Of a stretch of 64,000 nt of DNA, positions 47,400 to 59,214 are shown piece by piece. The translations under genes were made by a program, and so were the position numbers. Below the pieces are notes generated by a model. It made no database searches, had not been told where the DNA came from, and saw only the letters and a program-made list of their open reading frames with translations. Source of the stretch: Tubulanus polymorphus (Eukaryota; Nemertea; Palaeonemertea; Tubulaniformes; Tubulanidae); assembly GCF_964204645.1 (NCBI RefSeq), contig NC_134033.1:9952231-10016230 (forward strand), written 5' to 3'. Within the stretch, counting starts at the first letter, position 1. Every line of letters starts with the position of its first letter.

Positions 47400-48479
47400 C
47401 AAAAAACGGTTGATGTAACATCATGTAACATCATGTCATGTTTTGTGCAGGAAACCCATAATGTTTTTGGTGGACACTCAGGCATTAAAACCACATACAT
47501 GCGTGATATTTCTGGGAAGGAATGTGTTTAGATACTAGAGAATTTTGTCGGTCTTGTAATATTTGTCAACGAAAGGGTGCAATAACTAAGGAGGTTACAA
47601 AAGCACCACTGCAGCCAATCCAAACGGAACAAACATTTGATTAATTTGCTATGGATATGGTGGGTCCCTTTCCGATGAGTGAAAACGGTTATAAATATAT
47701 TCTCACCTGTATTGAAAGATTGTCCTTATATATTGAAGCTTTTCCATTAAAAACGGCCACAGCAGAAGAGGTCGCAGAAAAGCTAGTTCATGGAATAATA
47801 TTATGCTATGGCATGTTTTCAACAATTCTGACTGATAACGGTACAAACTTTATGTCTTAAGTTTCGCCACGAAACGAATATGGTCACATGTCGCATATTT
47901 TCGACTAAAGAAAATGGAAATAATACATTCTACTTTTAAAACAAATAGGGAAGAAAGTAAGCGTAAAATGAAAGAACAGTAAGACAAAACCGGACAGACT
48001 ATAAATTTCAATGTGGGGGATGAGGTAATTCTTATATTATCCTCATGTGGCAGTTGGGTCATGTCGAAAAACAAATACTTTCCAGTTAGGTCCATATCAA
48101 ATAATCGAAAAAATTGGGGACGTCAATCATCGACTGAGAACGGAAGACAATAGAAAAATACATACGTTGGTGCATATCAACCGACTACGGCCAGTGTATG
48201 CTTCTAAAAAGCCGCCGACATTTTGACTTTCCAGCGGAAATTGAAAAATTGGATGATTTGGAAGGCAAACTAACGTCAAACGAAATTCCGCAATCTCAGT
48301 TACAACCCCAAGTTAAGGTGGGAAAGAAAGGGAAAATGTATCATAACGTCGCTTGGAAGGGATATTCTGTCCGTACATGGGTGCCTTCTGAGAACTTTTT
48401 GGATAACGAGCTGTTAAAACAGTATCACCAGAATTTGAAGAAAAAGGGTCGAAAACGACGTAGGGGGAAATGGTTCTAA
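47400..48479 (+). pseudogene. G3 integrase with chromodomain-like C-terminus
   Basis: Zinc-binding: HNVFGGHSGIKTTYM then FCRSCNICQRKGA (about 47440-47580). Core: MDMVGPFPMSENGYKYILTC and LTDNGTNF (47651-47860), two of the DDE acidic residues. The third (Glu) region near 47870 is disrupted. 48198-48479 contains YHNVAWKGYSVRTWVPSENF, an aromatic-cage-like chromodomain module, ending in a basic tail KKKGRKRRRGKW. Confidence 0.82.
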
Positions 48480-48636
48480 CCTGAAACTATGATATCTGAA
48501 ACCTTACAATCGCAGCCAGTAGTATAAGATAACACACCAGTAGTCCAGTAGTAAGTAATTAAGTCTAGAAAGGTCAAAATACTGATGTTATCATTGGTTA
48601 TTGTAGGTAGTTGCGTCGAGAAAAGCGGTATGTCTT

Positions 48637-50281
48637 ATGAGAATGATGTATTTGTTGGTTGTTTTAGCGCGTTTATATAGTACGTACCCGGGGGGGGGGG
48701 GGGGGCATCAGCGTACTGGATCCGATTTTACGCGCTGTGCGGGTGTGCTATCCACACCGGTGGATGAGATAAACGTGGCTATGTCAAATTGGGAGCATAG
48801 CGTCGTAATTTCGATGGTTAATTTGTCAATGGTGGTTTTGAAAATTCCAAATAATCTTGCCAAAGAACCGACTTGGTATTTCACAGGCTGGATGGCATAC
48901 TGGAGTTCATGCGGTTTCGTGGAAATCAGGCTGAACAGCGTATAAAGGAACTTTACAGAATATTACAAGACCTATTGCCTGAAGAGATTCCTATGCAGAA
49001 ACTCGGTGGACGGAGAAGAGCGCCCTTTTCATTTATTGGAGATATTAGCAATATTTTGTTTGGAACAGTAATCTCAGGACGAATGAAAATAGTACAACAA
49101 AACACGTACGCGGTACGCCAAGATCAAGATCGAGAAGCTATAACTACTTTACAGGATAGATTGTACAGTTTCGCAAATAATACGCATGGTCGCTTAAACT
49201 TGGCTATGAAATTAATTGGGAAGAGTCAAACTAATTTGAAGTTTTGGATATACGATTATGATAGACGGCTAATGGTTATTAGGAATGAAACTACCCTAAC
49301 AAGAAACAGTCTTTATCTGTTGGCAACTATCCTTAAGTATACGTACAACAGTACATAGGGGAACTTTAGGGGCTCTCGAAATACCTACTTGGCTTCGAGG
49401 TATCAATGTTTTATTATCAAATAAGCTCCCGGTAGAATTAGTCCCAGTTACGCGTCTTAAACAAATATTGAAAAATATATCTATCGAATTAGAAAGGGAT
49501 TATACAGGATTCCAGTTGGCACAGCCAGGACCCGCATATTATTATTCCCACTCGGAAACTTTTTGTCTAAGAACTATAAGGATAATTTGGTTATTCATTT
49601 TAAAACTTCCAATCCAGTCACAGAATACTCAGTGTTAAATGTTGAACTACTGGTCAATGCAACGACACAAATGTATACTAAGATCATTAACTTACCCAAA
49701 TTTTTTGGCGTGTCTCCTGATTTAGAAGCGTACACGAAAATAGATGAGAAAATGTACAGTAATTGTGAAGGTCAAAACATTCGGGCGTGCACTACCTATT
49801 TGATAGATCCCAGAAATCGTGTATTTCGGCTTTATTTTATGATCACCCTGACGATATAGTTAAGTTTTGTGATGTGGCTTATTCAACGAAAGCGATGAAT
49901 AGTGGAATCGTGCTGCTAGGAAATAACGTATTTTTGGTACAATTTACTGATAGTGGTTGGGTTGTACAGTGTGGACGTGAGAAACCTATAAAAGTTCCTA
50001 ACTGTTCGTTTTATCTTATTCAAATGCGGTATTATTGTGGTCGTATGACGGATCACATTACCGACAATCCTGTACTCGTGGGTTGTACTTATGCCCAGCC
50101 TTAGGTAACACGACTGTGTCCACTTAATATATGAGCAGTAATGTTATTGGGGAGGAATTCAGATAAAGTAAGGGCCGAATTAGCAGGACAAGTATACTCT
50201 GAAATTCCACAGGTTCAATTGCCTAGTTTGGATCTAGATGATCAGGATTGGGATGTGGTAGTGGCAAAAGATCGTAAATAC
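48637..50281 (+). pseudogene. G3 env-like ORF, ectodomain part
   Basis: Located directly after integrase, as env genes are. A hydrophobic leader-like MRMMYLLVVLARLY opens at 48637. The 161-codon frame 48873-49358 has a basic cleavage-like GGRRRAP followed by a hydrophobic FSFIGDISNILFG stretch and heptad-rich sequence. 49563-49859 and 49787-50104 carry a Cys-rich segment ending in several CxC/C-x-x-C-type cysteines. The layout (basic site, fusion-peptide-like stretch, coiled coil, Cys-rich ectodomain) resembles class of F-type Env of gypsy-like retroviruses. At least four frameshifts and stops show it is dead. Confidence 0.6.
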
Positions 50282-50429
50282 CAAGCCGACTAAAAAAACT
50301 GGCATAGGCGGTGACTGAAGACAAACAGCGTTACAGTACTAGGGCTGATCTCGTTCAAGGTTATTTTCTAGGAGGGGCATATCAGTATATGAAACAAGAA
50401 AATTAACTTTAATAAATTATTTGACGCCT

Positions 50430-50925
50430 GCGAAAAAATGTAGAATTTCTGGGAGAAGCTAATGTGGAATTGCAAATTTGAAATCGAAGTTTTAAGAAAT
50501 TTGGGGAATTATGAGATTTGGCGATTGGGTAGATGATACAGTCTTCAACTGGTCTAATTTAAAAAAAATTGTCAACTTGTGACCGACTTCGATTCACTTT
50601 TGCCTCTAAGCTGGTCTGCAACTTCATTGCCTCCATGGTTGAAGAAAGAGTTCTTTGGATGTTTGCTTCATCATGACGTTGAGCATATCGTGTAGCCAGC
50701 CGGCCCGGTCCTGGGGCCCGGTTCGGCTGTCACTCGATATCCTAGACTTGAGTCTGGGTTGAAGTAGACATTGTCATTTAAAGAACTTATTCATGTTATT
50801 CTGTATGAATTAACCGTGTGTCTTGTATTTTGTATTTTCTTATTTTAAGATTTGTAAGTTTTTTAAATTTTATCCCGGAATTTCAATGTAAAAAGGATCA
50901 ATAAAGTATTGAATTGAATTGTCAC
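50430..50925 (+). mobile_element. 5'-truncated LINE 3' end (inserted in G3 env)
   Basis: Non-coding segment ending AATAAAGTATTGAATTGAATTG at 50901-50922, a polyadenylation-like signal followed by short TTGAA repeats as at LINE 3' termini. It separates the env-like ectodomain from a downstream membrane segment. The left boundary is approximate. Confidence 0.5.
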
Positions 50926-51520
50926 CTTATACACATGCCATCAATGGACGCGGAGCCGTATATGACAGCTATGCTATTATAAATTGCTAATCTCATGAAA
51001 CTTGCATACCCCTTGTATCGAACATATTTTCTAAAACATTTGAATATTGAAATTATATGTTAACACGTTTTTATATAGACCGCTTGTAGCCGCCGATGAA
51101 ATTCACGCCGGCCCTACTCAGATCGTAGATAGCTTCGTCATTCCACTAGCATCCCCATGTCAGGGTCTGACTTTTATATCAGACTTCCAAATCGTGTATA
51201 CATCCGCCATTTAACCGAATAATCCGATTTACTTATCATTTCTATTTATGCCTGCCGCTCCTGATATAATCATACATCCTTTACTATTACAATACGTCTT
51301 CTCATGATATTCAATGCAATATAACATTTCGACGTTCAAATAGACGTCATTATATAATCACAGGGAGCCATTCTACATCTTTATCAATAATATTTTGCCA
51401 AATAGCTTGTATGTGTACACATAAACCTGTGACGTTTTGCACATCGATTTACGGTTATCGTTTGTAAAATGACGCTGAATGGTTAACATTGTTTAGGTTT
51501 CATAATGGTAACGTTTTATA
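50926..51520. other. unassigned sequence within G3
   Basis: No ORF over 60 codons or repeat recognised. It lies between the truncated LINE tail and the membrane-anchor-like segment. Confidence 0.4.
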
Positions 51521-51524
51521 AGGC

Positions 51525-51778
51525 GTCAAAAAAGGGAGTAACGTAGTTTATCCGTTAGTGGGATTATCGGTTATAATATTAGGAATATTGCAATATCGCC
51601 ACGGGTAAATTGCTGTTATGATGTTAGCTTTGCAGGGCGCCAATCATATGGCTAAAGCTACAGCAGCTAATATCGGGCTAATAGGAGGACGTCCAAGTTT
51701 TGATTTATCAGTGGAAGAAGGAGGATTTATGAATTTGTCATTAAAGAAATTATGGAATGTGGGGTATGTTGCCTAATG
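51525..51778 (+). pseudogene. membrane-anchor-like segment, possible G3 env C-terminus
   Basis: Plus-strand frame YPLVGLSVIILGILQYRHG is a 14-residue hydrophobic stretch with a basic stop-transfer. After a stop it resumes as LALQGANHMAKATAANIGLI and ends at TAA 51777. Could be the transmembrane anchor and tail of the env-like protein, or chance. Confidence 0.4.
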
Positions 51779-51789
51779 ATGTTGTGTAA

Positions 51790-52960
51790 ATATGTTATAC
51801 AAAATACTCCTGTCTAGTAGCTATTGACCGACGTAGCAAATTTGCTACACACATTTTAGGGCTCAAAAATGAGGAGGAAGATGATTACATCCTCTGTTAA
51901 CCGTTGTAGCAAAATAGTACATTTTACTTAGTTCATTCATATGACAACAGATGGCAGCACCTCACAGTGATTATTTCTGACAATGAGTGAAGTTTGCTCA
52001 ATTCACATGGACAGCAATACCATTTTACCAGCAAATTCAAAATAAAAATTTAGAAGTCCCTTGCATAAAGATGTCATAATACATACCTATGTAATGTCTA
52101 ATACTTGTACAACAACTAGGTATCTCAAATAAGTGCCCAAGTCAAACATTTAGTGATTGATGGGGGGGGGTCTCGTAGCAATTTTATTACATTGGTAAAA
52201 AGCCGAACCCATATGTCTATAAAATATTTTTGCAGTTTATGAATGGTATCGGCATTCTTACTTAGAAATATTCCTATTAGTTCCAAATAGCATTCTAGTT
52301 TGTAAGAAATATCGAATTTAGGTTGAATTGAAAATGTTATAGTGCATTTTCAGACACTGGTAGGTGAGGGTCTCTTCTGAGCTTATGCTCCCCAGTGGGT
52401 AAGAGCCTCAATGAATTCAACGCCACCTCTAAAAAGCACTATGCTGTCAAACGTCCATTGCCGACGATCCAATATGATAGTGTAGATATTTCTAGCCTCG
52501 GTGAAACAAAGTTACATAGCAATAAGTTGGCTAAATTGGGTCAGTCAGATCAGATGTCCAAATTTTTTTATAAATTTATGCTCTAGCAACAACTGAAACT
52601 AAATGGCACTATTGTAATTTTGCATCTGAAAATTAAAATGAATTTGAAAGATATTTCCTCGAATTTTTACTTTATTGACCAATGTAGCAAATTTGCAACA
52701 TTTCAGAAAACTAATTCAAATGGGCCAAAATTAATTTTTGTTGATAGGTATCGTTTTACTATAGCATATTGGTTGTATATGACAGACATTAGAATTTTCT
52801 ACTTATCAGAATTGGTACCGGTTAATAGAAGGTTTTAATTAAGCCTTCGTTGACTCGAGACTACGTTAACTCCAGCCACGACGAACCAGAGGCGATAACC
52901 TCGAGCCATTTCTCAGCAAAACTAATCCGAATCTGCTCCCGAAGTGTGTGCCGCCGTCGA
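51790..52960. other. no gene recognised
   Basis: Two related stretches containing ATTGACC(G/A)A(C/T)GTAGCAAATTTGC occur at about 51823 and 52675. Short plus-strand frames at 52395-52586 and 52620-52838 have no recognised similarity. Confidence 0.4.
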
Positions 52961-52969
52961 CTTCGGAAG

Positions 52970-53290
52970 ATGATGGCAAAATGCGCGGGCTCATACCAAT
53001 TAGTTCGGTAGCCGTTGGACGCGGGAGTATCAATCGACACTTGTCCAGCGATCTAAATGGAAGAAGACGCGTCGAGATCTGCAAATCGACGACGTGGTGC
53101 CACTAGCCGATGAAAACCTGACAGGTGGCCAGTGGCAGCTAGAACGCATTATCGATGTCTACCCCGGAACCGATGGACATGTCCACTCTGTAGAACTTAA
53201 AAAGGAAGAGTGGAACCTACAGACGACCAACGAATCGACACCGGAATTATTTGCGACACTCCGACTACTCCGTACTTTTTACTTTGTATA
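52970..53290 (+). pseudogene. BEL integrase C-terminal fragment
   Basis: Plus-strand WKKTRRDLQIDDVVPLADEN then GGQWQLERIIDVYPGTDGHV is the strongly conserved C-terminal domain (…D-x-V-L-x-x-D-x-x-x-P-R-x-x-W-x-x-G-x-V…) of Pao/BEL integrases. No other BEL domains adjoin it; it is likely followed by the remains of the 3' LTR. Confidence 0.8.
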
Positions 53291-53351
53291 CAGTAGTAAC
53301 ATTTTTACAATTTTGTAACATTTTTAACAGATTGTAATCTTAATTAGTTTG

Positions 53352-54121
53352 GCCCTTCAAAGTTGATACCTTGTTTTTCATCCGAACTTCTTTTCTAGAC
53401 GTAACGAGGGCGGGCGAATTTTTTGTTAATGAGCTTTTTTTAAATAAAAAAGTGGAAATAAACTCGTATTTTCATATTTCCAAGGAGACGAGGGCGGAAG
53501 GTTTTCTTTTTAAATCCTAAAATTAATCACTGTCTGATACTTATATGAGACGAGGGCGGCAGTTTTTCAGCGTCTCGATCCATAGAAGGTTAAGTGGACA
53601 GTTATTTAGTGTTCATTTTGCTCATTTTCGTTATCTAAAACATCTAGACTACAAAAAAATCAAACAAATGCATCATAAAATGGCATGTAATCTCTAGGGT
53701 CACATACCCAATAATTTTGTGAAAGGCCGGGAATTTCATTTGTATTATCATACCTAAACTCGGAATAGACCATAAACACTATGCTAATTTTTCTCTCGAT
53801 TGACTGGTTTATTAAGACACAAGAGCACAACTTATTGAAGGTCTCTTCTATTCGATTATTTTGACTTGCTCTAGTTCATCATCGAGAAATCAATATGTTT
53901 AAATAAGTGCATAACTAAAAAACAACACTAAGTACTCGATGTGACATGCATAAAAAAGATTGCTGTACAACGCGTCATCGCGCGCGCGTGAGGTGTTTTT
54001 ATTTTAAAAAGAAAGAGAAGACCGTATCTGACTTCACTATTCTTTTTTTATTTTGGATTTCGGGAATGACGCGGGAGGCTTCGCGATTTGATGAGAAACG
54101 AGGTATCAACTTTGAAGGGCC
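53352..54121. mobile_element. candidate 770-bp non-autonomous element
   Basis: Begins GGCCCTTCAAAGTTGATACC and ends with its exact reverse complement (54102-54121); the match continues loosely to about 32 bp. The left part repeats GACGAGGGCGG three times (about 53406, 53486, 53551). Target duplication unclear. It might instead be part of the BEL 3' LTR. Confidence 0.45.
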
Positions 54122-54538
54122 TTTTCGGTCAATTTTGTATCAAGGCTGCAACAATTTTGTTAAAGTCTGTTCATCTCTGTAAGCCTGAATGTGCACGTCA
54201 CTCCGAGAAAAATATAGTTTTCATCTATTCTGATGGAAGTCTTGAAGTTAGTAATTTCATGACAAAGGAACAAGACTACGACTCGTAGTTAATTGTTCAG
54301 TGTCGCTGGAATTGTGGTGACGATATCTCGGGAAGGCCCTTTAACATTTCTCTTCACGCGTTTCGAATATCCTCAATTGGTTTTCTTAAACTCAGTTTAA
54401 TCCCCAGAACTAATTTGTCTGTCGTGTTGAATTTTTCCATGTTTAATCGATTTCGACATAAAATTCAATACTAATCTATACTGTTGCTATGAAATCCATA
54501 CGAAATAAACGAAGAAAACGACAACCAATCAAATCAGT
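54122..54538. other. 3' flank of gamma-glutamyl hydrolase
   Basis: Intergenic, downstream of the minus-strand stop codon at 54539. No clear polyadenylation signal seen. Confidence 0.45.
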
Positions 54539-56669
54539 TTAAACAACCAACGTCGATATCAACAATAAAATCAACCCTTTATTTTTTAGAAATTTAGAAC
54601 CAGAAAGACGGCGTAATTTTTTACGTTCGGAAATACCGAACTTTGTTTCATTTAAAGATTCATTTGTCATTTGACGTGCGGTGAAAAAATAAAAAGACGA
54701 ATAACTAGGTTGACCAATAAAAATCACTTGGAAGTTATCAATCAGCATCGCTTCTTCATCAGTCGCATTCTCGTATTCGTGTGAATTACGGCGGGCTAAA
54801 AAATAAACCACAACGAAAATCTAACAATAAGTGGAAAAAGACGGCGGAGGAGGTAGCCAGTGATCGATTTCAGTGCATCAATTTTACCTTCAGAAATGAA
54901 GAAACGCCCGAGAGTTTGGCCGAACTCAATAGCTCTGCTCGTGTGAGGAGTGTTAGCCTTCATATTCCAGTGGAAACTGAATTTCTCTGGATGCCACTGT
55001 ACACTGTAGATTGGGTAATTACGAGCTTCAATTCGTCAGAAGAGAAGAAAATTCATCCATTAACCAATTGTCTTTCCTTTGTATAATGTTCCCATATACA
55101 AACGATAATCGTGTATTTTCCTTCCAGCTTTTAAATCGTGTTAAAATTCATGTCGTAATGCATGACGTCACGACGAAGGCCTACCTTCCATTGTGGATAT
55201 ATATTCAGTGCCCTCGTCATCCGTGTTCACAGAAACTACCTTGAAAAACTGTTGCATCACTGGGCTTGTGTTATATGTCTGAATAATGAACGAACGTAAT
55301 GAACAACGGGTTAGGGGTTTTTTAGAAAATGAATTTGTTGGTCTGGAAAGTGTCAAAATTTTTAAATTAACTTACCTTCATAGAAACGCAATTGTGATGC
55401 ATATGCGGCAAATTACTTTCCTCAAATAAAACCGGTAACAAATTTAGAGGTACATTTTTCTCTATAAAACTGTCGTCATAATCTGTATGAGATATTTGTA
55501 TTGATGGAGTAACTATTAACAAACATCAGACTTACCGTAGCAAATAAAGAACAGCGCGTCATGGTATAATTAATGCATAGAACTAACAACTAACTTTTAT
55601 TCCCTTTACACTAACGATGAATTATTATACCTTTTCCTTTAAAGAATTTAGTTTGTTTAAACATCTCTTCGCATTTGTACGTGGCAATTTCACCGGCTGC
55701 ATTACTCAATAAAAACTGTAAACCCAAACACGTGGCCCACACCGGCAAATATACGCCTTTATCATTCTCCTTAAACATATACAACAAATTAACAGTCAAT
55801 TAACTAAAACATTTTTCATAATAAGCTACAGTGGGATAAGGAAATGATGCTATTGCATTCACTAGCAGTGACAAGCTGGTTCAAGCTCTGCCGGCTGCAG
55901 AAACATGATCCGAGCGACGTAAATAAAAACAAATCAGACTGACAACAGCCTCGAATTGTGATGATGAAAATGTACCTGAATCGCTAAATCAAGTAAAACC
56001 TTTGCGTCTCGACCATACGTTGAGTGTAAATGATTAGAATGTCCCCCGGGAAGGTAGAATCTACAATCAATCAATGCAAGTATACAAACATTTATCACAT
56101 ATCTGAGAGAAATTTAAATGATTTTCCTCTTCCGTTTTCCCGAAATTTCAAATGTTAAACGATCGTTGATTTGTCCAAATCAGTAGTATTCTGTCGAATC
56201 GACTAATAGGAATACAGATCAATAAAGTTTTTACCCGTTTATTTGTTCAATCACGTGTTTGTAATACTGAATAGTTTGATTCCCCCTGAAAGTATAGTGA
56301 TGAATATTATCGATTGATAATCACGACGTTTTATTATATCGTGAATTGTGAATATACGCGACACTGACCAAATTGGAACAACTTTAGCCCCGAACATCTC
56401 TAACCATTTCACGTGTGCAGGGAAAATGATGAATTCACCGAATTGAGAATAAGGTCCGATAGCTACCTGCACGAGGACCCCTACAAATAATTATCCGAAC
56501 TAAATTGTATTTCCAGCATCATACGGATATAAGATAAACGGAAACCGGACGTGGTGCACCGTCACATAGTCACCGAACGCTTCCGAGTATATTCATTTCA
56601 TAACCCGCGAAGGTAGTTACTTACCGATGATTGGTTTGAAGTTTACTTCCGGTGGTTTATTAACTTTTT
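54539..56669 (-). CDS. GGH: gamma-glutamyl hydrolase (folate polyglutamate hydrolase), exons 2-10 of probable gene
   Basis: Minus-strand gene of a class I glutamine-amidotransferase-like cysteine peptidase that trims gamma-linked glutamates from folates in lysosomes or outside the cell. Exons by GT/AG and phase: 56625-56669 (NFKPIIG), 56369-56480 (VLVQVAIGPYS, HVKWLEMFGAKVVPIW), 56235-56285, 55976-56060 (FYLPGGHSNHL), 55631-55769 or 55694-55769 (VYLPVWATCLGLQ with nucleophile Cys), 55376-55483, 55185-55278 (VVSVNTDDEGTEYISTMEG), 54888-55025 (RNYPIYSVQWHPEKF with catalytic His), 54539-54795 (SEARRNSHEYEN to TAA). Phases agree across all joins. Exon 55376-55483 needs a one-base change in the A4 run at 55440-55443 to stay open. 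The signal-peptide exon is not found. The C-terminal tail is about 35 residues longer than in the mammalian enzyme. Confidence 0.9.
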
Positions 56670-58206
56670 CTGGTTTGCACAAAAAATAAACGTCAAATTT
56701 ATTTTAAAAGATAAATAATAAATATAGCTGCAGAGCAGCGATATCGGGTTTTCTGGCATTATTTCAAATAATCAACGGTCGAATTGGAAGGCAACAGCAT
56801 ATGAAAATGCGTCTTTTGGAGATATGCCAACAAATACCCTTAGCGCAGAGCAATCACTGGTCTTTTATAAGCGCAAAGAGAATGAGTTTAGTGTATACAT
56901 GCTAACAAATACCCTAAGCGACGTAGATCATTTATTGCGGCTTTACTTGTAATTAAGAGTTCAATAAAGTTATATTGTATTGATAGAGACTGACAATTAG
57001 TCTAGGTATTTATTAGACTGAGGAGAGAGCGGTAACCAGTCTAGGTATATATTACCTATTATAAATATTAAATGATGGAAATAAAGATTATTGAAAAAGT
57101 TGAAAAGTAGTAATGAAAGAAGGAAGGTCGATGGAATAAATGTAATTAGATTAAGATTATTAATGAGAGTAGGAATACAAAGAAGTATTACGAGAGGAGA
57201 TCCGGCATCGCTGGCGTAGTTGGTACTCTGACGATTGAAAACTCTAGTTGGGATAATAAAGGATGAAAGAAGATATCAGGTGTAAGAAGACAGAATAATT
57301 ATGACGTGATGTTAAATATCGTAAAAGATGATGACCACCAATTGGAAACGGAAGGAACTATATTCTTAGCGTACTGATATGAGTACCGAAGTGAAAGATC
57401 TATTTTAGAAGAGAGCGTGGCGCTGCAAAGTTGGGTGTTCTTGGAGCCACCCTTTTTTCATTGACTCAGAAAGGCGTCTCAAAAACGGTAACGCACTCGT
57501 ACTCGCAAACAACAACCGTTTGTTACGATACGCGGCGCATAGTCGGCGAAAATATTAAAGCGACTAAATTTAGTAGTAGGTTTTAACGACGCTTTGGGTT
57601 TGTATTGATGTTATTAATGAAATGTTATGATTGCATCAAATGAATTTCAACTTATAAAAACGGAGATTTTCCTTTTTAAAAAAATTAGTAAATACGGTTA
57701 TGTCTATCCTCGAACCCGCGACCTTGCGCCTGACGAGACAACGCTATTCCAATGCGCCACGGATTCTAACCGACAGGAATGGTGATGGGATATTACATAT
57801 ACCAGCTCTGTATCAAAATCAGGCTGGGTTCAGTTATTAAACCGGATTTTAAGGTACGTCAAACATTTCAAAGGATTCTACCCAATGCTTTCAGAGCGCT
57901 TCATCTCCCTCAACGTTTATTAGAGCATGTATTATTTATTGATTAGTTGTCGGATCTGAGACGAGATACATTTTATGTTCGAAAAAAGTGGAATAATATT
58001 AATAATAATAATAATAATCCACAGAATTCCAAGAGGGTTTTCGACGAAAGTCCGAAAACCCTAATAATAAGAATATACTAAATTACTAATATTTACTGAA
58101 TGATTATACCGAGCCAGAGCGGTCAGGATTCTAGGGGTTCGGGAGCTTCCAGGGGTCAGGAGTCTGAGAGGTTTAGTAGGTTACGAGGTCAGGTAGCAGT
58201 GTTTAA
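56670..58206. other. no gene; minor repeats
   Basis: AACAAATACCCT(T/A)AGCG occurs at about 56828 and 56908; GTCTAGGTAT twice near 57000-57045. At 57957-58065 an (AAT)n run precedes a hairpin AGGGTTTTCG...CGAAAACCCT. No coding sequence supported. Confidence 0.45.
57712..57775 (-). repeat. tRNA-like sequence (SINE head or tRNA pseudogene)
   Basis: Minus strand has TGGCGCATTGG (A-box-like) and GGGTTCGAGG (B-box-like) about 35 bases apart, the spacing of a tRNA-derived pol III promoter. The acceptor stem does not pair well, so it is not a functional tRNA gene; a tRNA-derived SINE head is likely. Confidence 0.45.
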
Positions 58207-58508
58207 CTAACCAGACTTCCTGAGGCTGTGATTGTGTATTTGAATGACCTGAGACGGATTGTGGTTTTGAATGATCTGGAACGGATTGTAATTCAAACAC
58301 ACTGCGTCACCGTTATTCCTGCTATTCCCTTCTAGCTCATGCCAATGATGATTCAATGTTTCCGCCTCTGATTCACATGAACAACGTTGATAAATCCTGC
58401 CGTTTTCTACGTCTAACGATGGCAGTATTTGAAACTCGGAAAAGTGATGGACCGCAATCACCAGTAGAATAAAAGCAGCGCATAAACAACCCATTAACGA
58501 TAATATGT
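58207..58508 (-). CDS. putative terminal exon, single-membrane-segment protein
   Basis: Open from an acceptor-like tttttctag (58509 side) to TAG. Reads VRDILSLMGCLCAAFILLVI, a clear hydrophobic membrane segment, then VHHFSEFQILPSLDVENGRI, a CSCES cluster and an Asn/His-rich tail with repeated IIQNHNPSQVIQIHNH. It lies upstream of the hydrolase on the same strand but does not resemble its signal peptide. Family unknown; chance ORF cannot be excluded. Confidence 0.35.
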
Positions 58509-58519
58509 CTCGCACCTAG

Positions 58520-59089
58520 AAAAATAATACGATACAGATTAAAATTGCATATCTTCGAAAACTATGGATGTTGAAATCGATGGTTAGTAAAACTTTACAA
58601 AATAGTTAAACTCATCGTTAAGATGAATATGCATTGTATCGCGCATAAGTACACTAGCAATGAAACGAATACCGACAAGCTTTAAAACATTGAACAATTA
58701 ATTAACGACGTTTAAATGACTTCAATTTTTTATTTTAAACAAAAAGAAAGAAATTTCCAAGGAATGACTTTGTACAATTTGGAGGTTTAACTAGAAATAT
58801 ATAAGCCTTATATTGCACTAAAGCCTTATATTGCACGTTATTCAACAATCGTGATTCCTTTAAAATGATCTTTAGTTAAAAATCGAAAATTTTGGTAAAT
58901 CTTTCTTTTTTTCTCATTGTCGATTTCACATAAGAACTCATTAAATAAACCGGCACTCAATTAATATCGCAGTTGAAATCAGTTTGGAAGTCCAAATCAA
59001 AAAATACTCGAATGACGGATAGATTTGAATTCTACAGATTTTACTGTAATTTCATTTTGGCAGTGAAGTCCTGGCGATATATCCAAATA
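58520..59089. other. no gene recognised
   Basis: AT-rich sequence next to the 3' side of PLE-3. Tandem 'tatattgcact/aaagcctta' duplication near 58803-58835 only. Confidence 0.45.
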
Positions 59090-59174
59090 GATCTTAGGAA
59101 GAGAGTTCAAATATCCGAATAACCATAGAAGCGATAACATTAAAAACCTCATTTTCTAATGAGTAAATACAGTT

Positions 59175-59214
59175 TATTAACACGAACGTTTTCGGGATCA
59201 TATCCCCTCATCAG
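59175..59214 (-). ncRNA. hammerhead-like motif at PLE-3 3' end (sense)
   Basis: CTGATGA, stem II GGGGAT-ATG-ATCCC, GAAA, then ACGTTCGTGTTAATAAAC. The catalytic core strings of a hammerhead ribozyme are exact; stem III is very short and the cleavage triplet/stem I pairing imperfect. Hammerheads are known in PLE terminal repeats. Confidence 0.5.

Larger units (their letters stand above)
45240..51780 (+). mobile_element. Ty3/gypsy retrotransposon with env-like ORF (element G3)
   Basis: Plus-strand gag, zinc knuckles, RT, RNase H, integrase with chromodomain-like tail, and an env-like ORF occur in retroviral order. No LTR was recognised: the left side is replaced by the LINE at 45.23 kb, and the right LTR, if present, was not identified after 51.78 kb. 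Numerous stops and frameshifts. Confidence 0.78.

Noticed and set aside
54781-55086. 101-codon plus-strand ORF
   Set aside because: It is the antisense shadow of two gamma-glutamyl hydrolase exons that have correct splice phases and catalytic His.
57957-58065. Rho-independent terminator (AGGGTTTTCG hairpin)
   Set aside because: Eukaryotic DNA; the hairpin sits beside an (AAT)n run and is more likely a repeat end.
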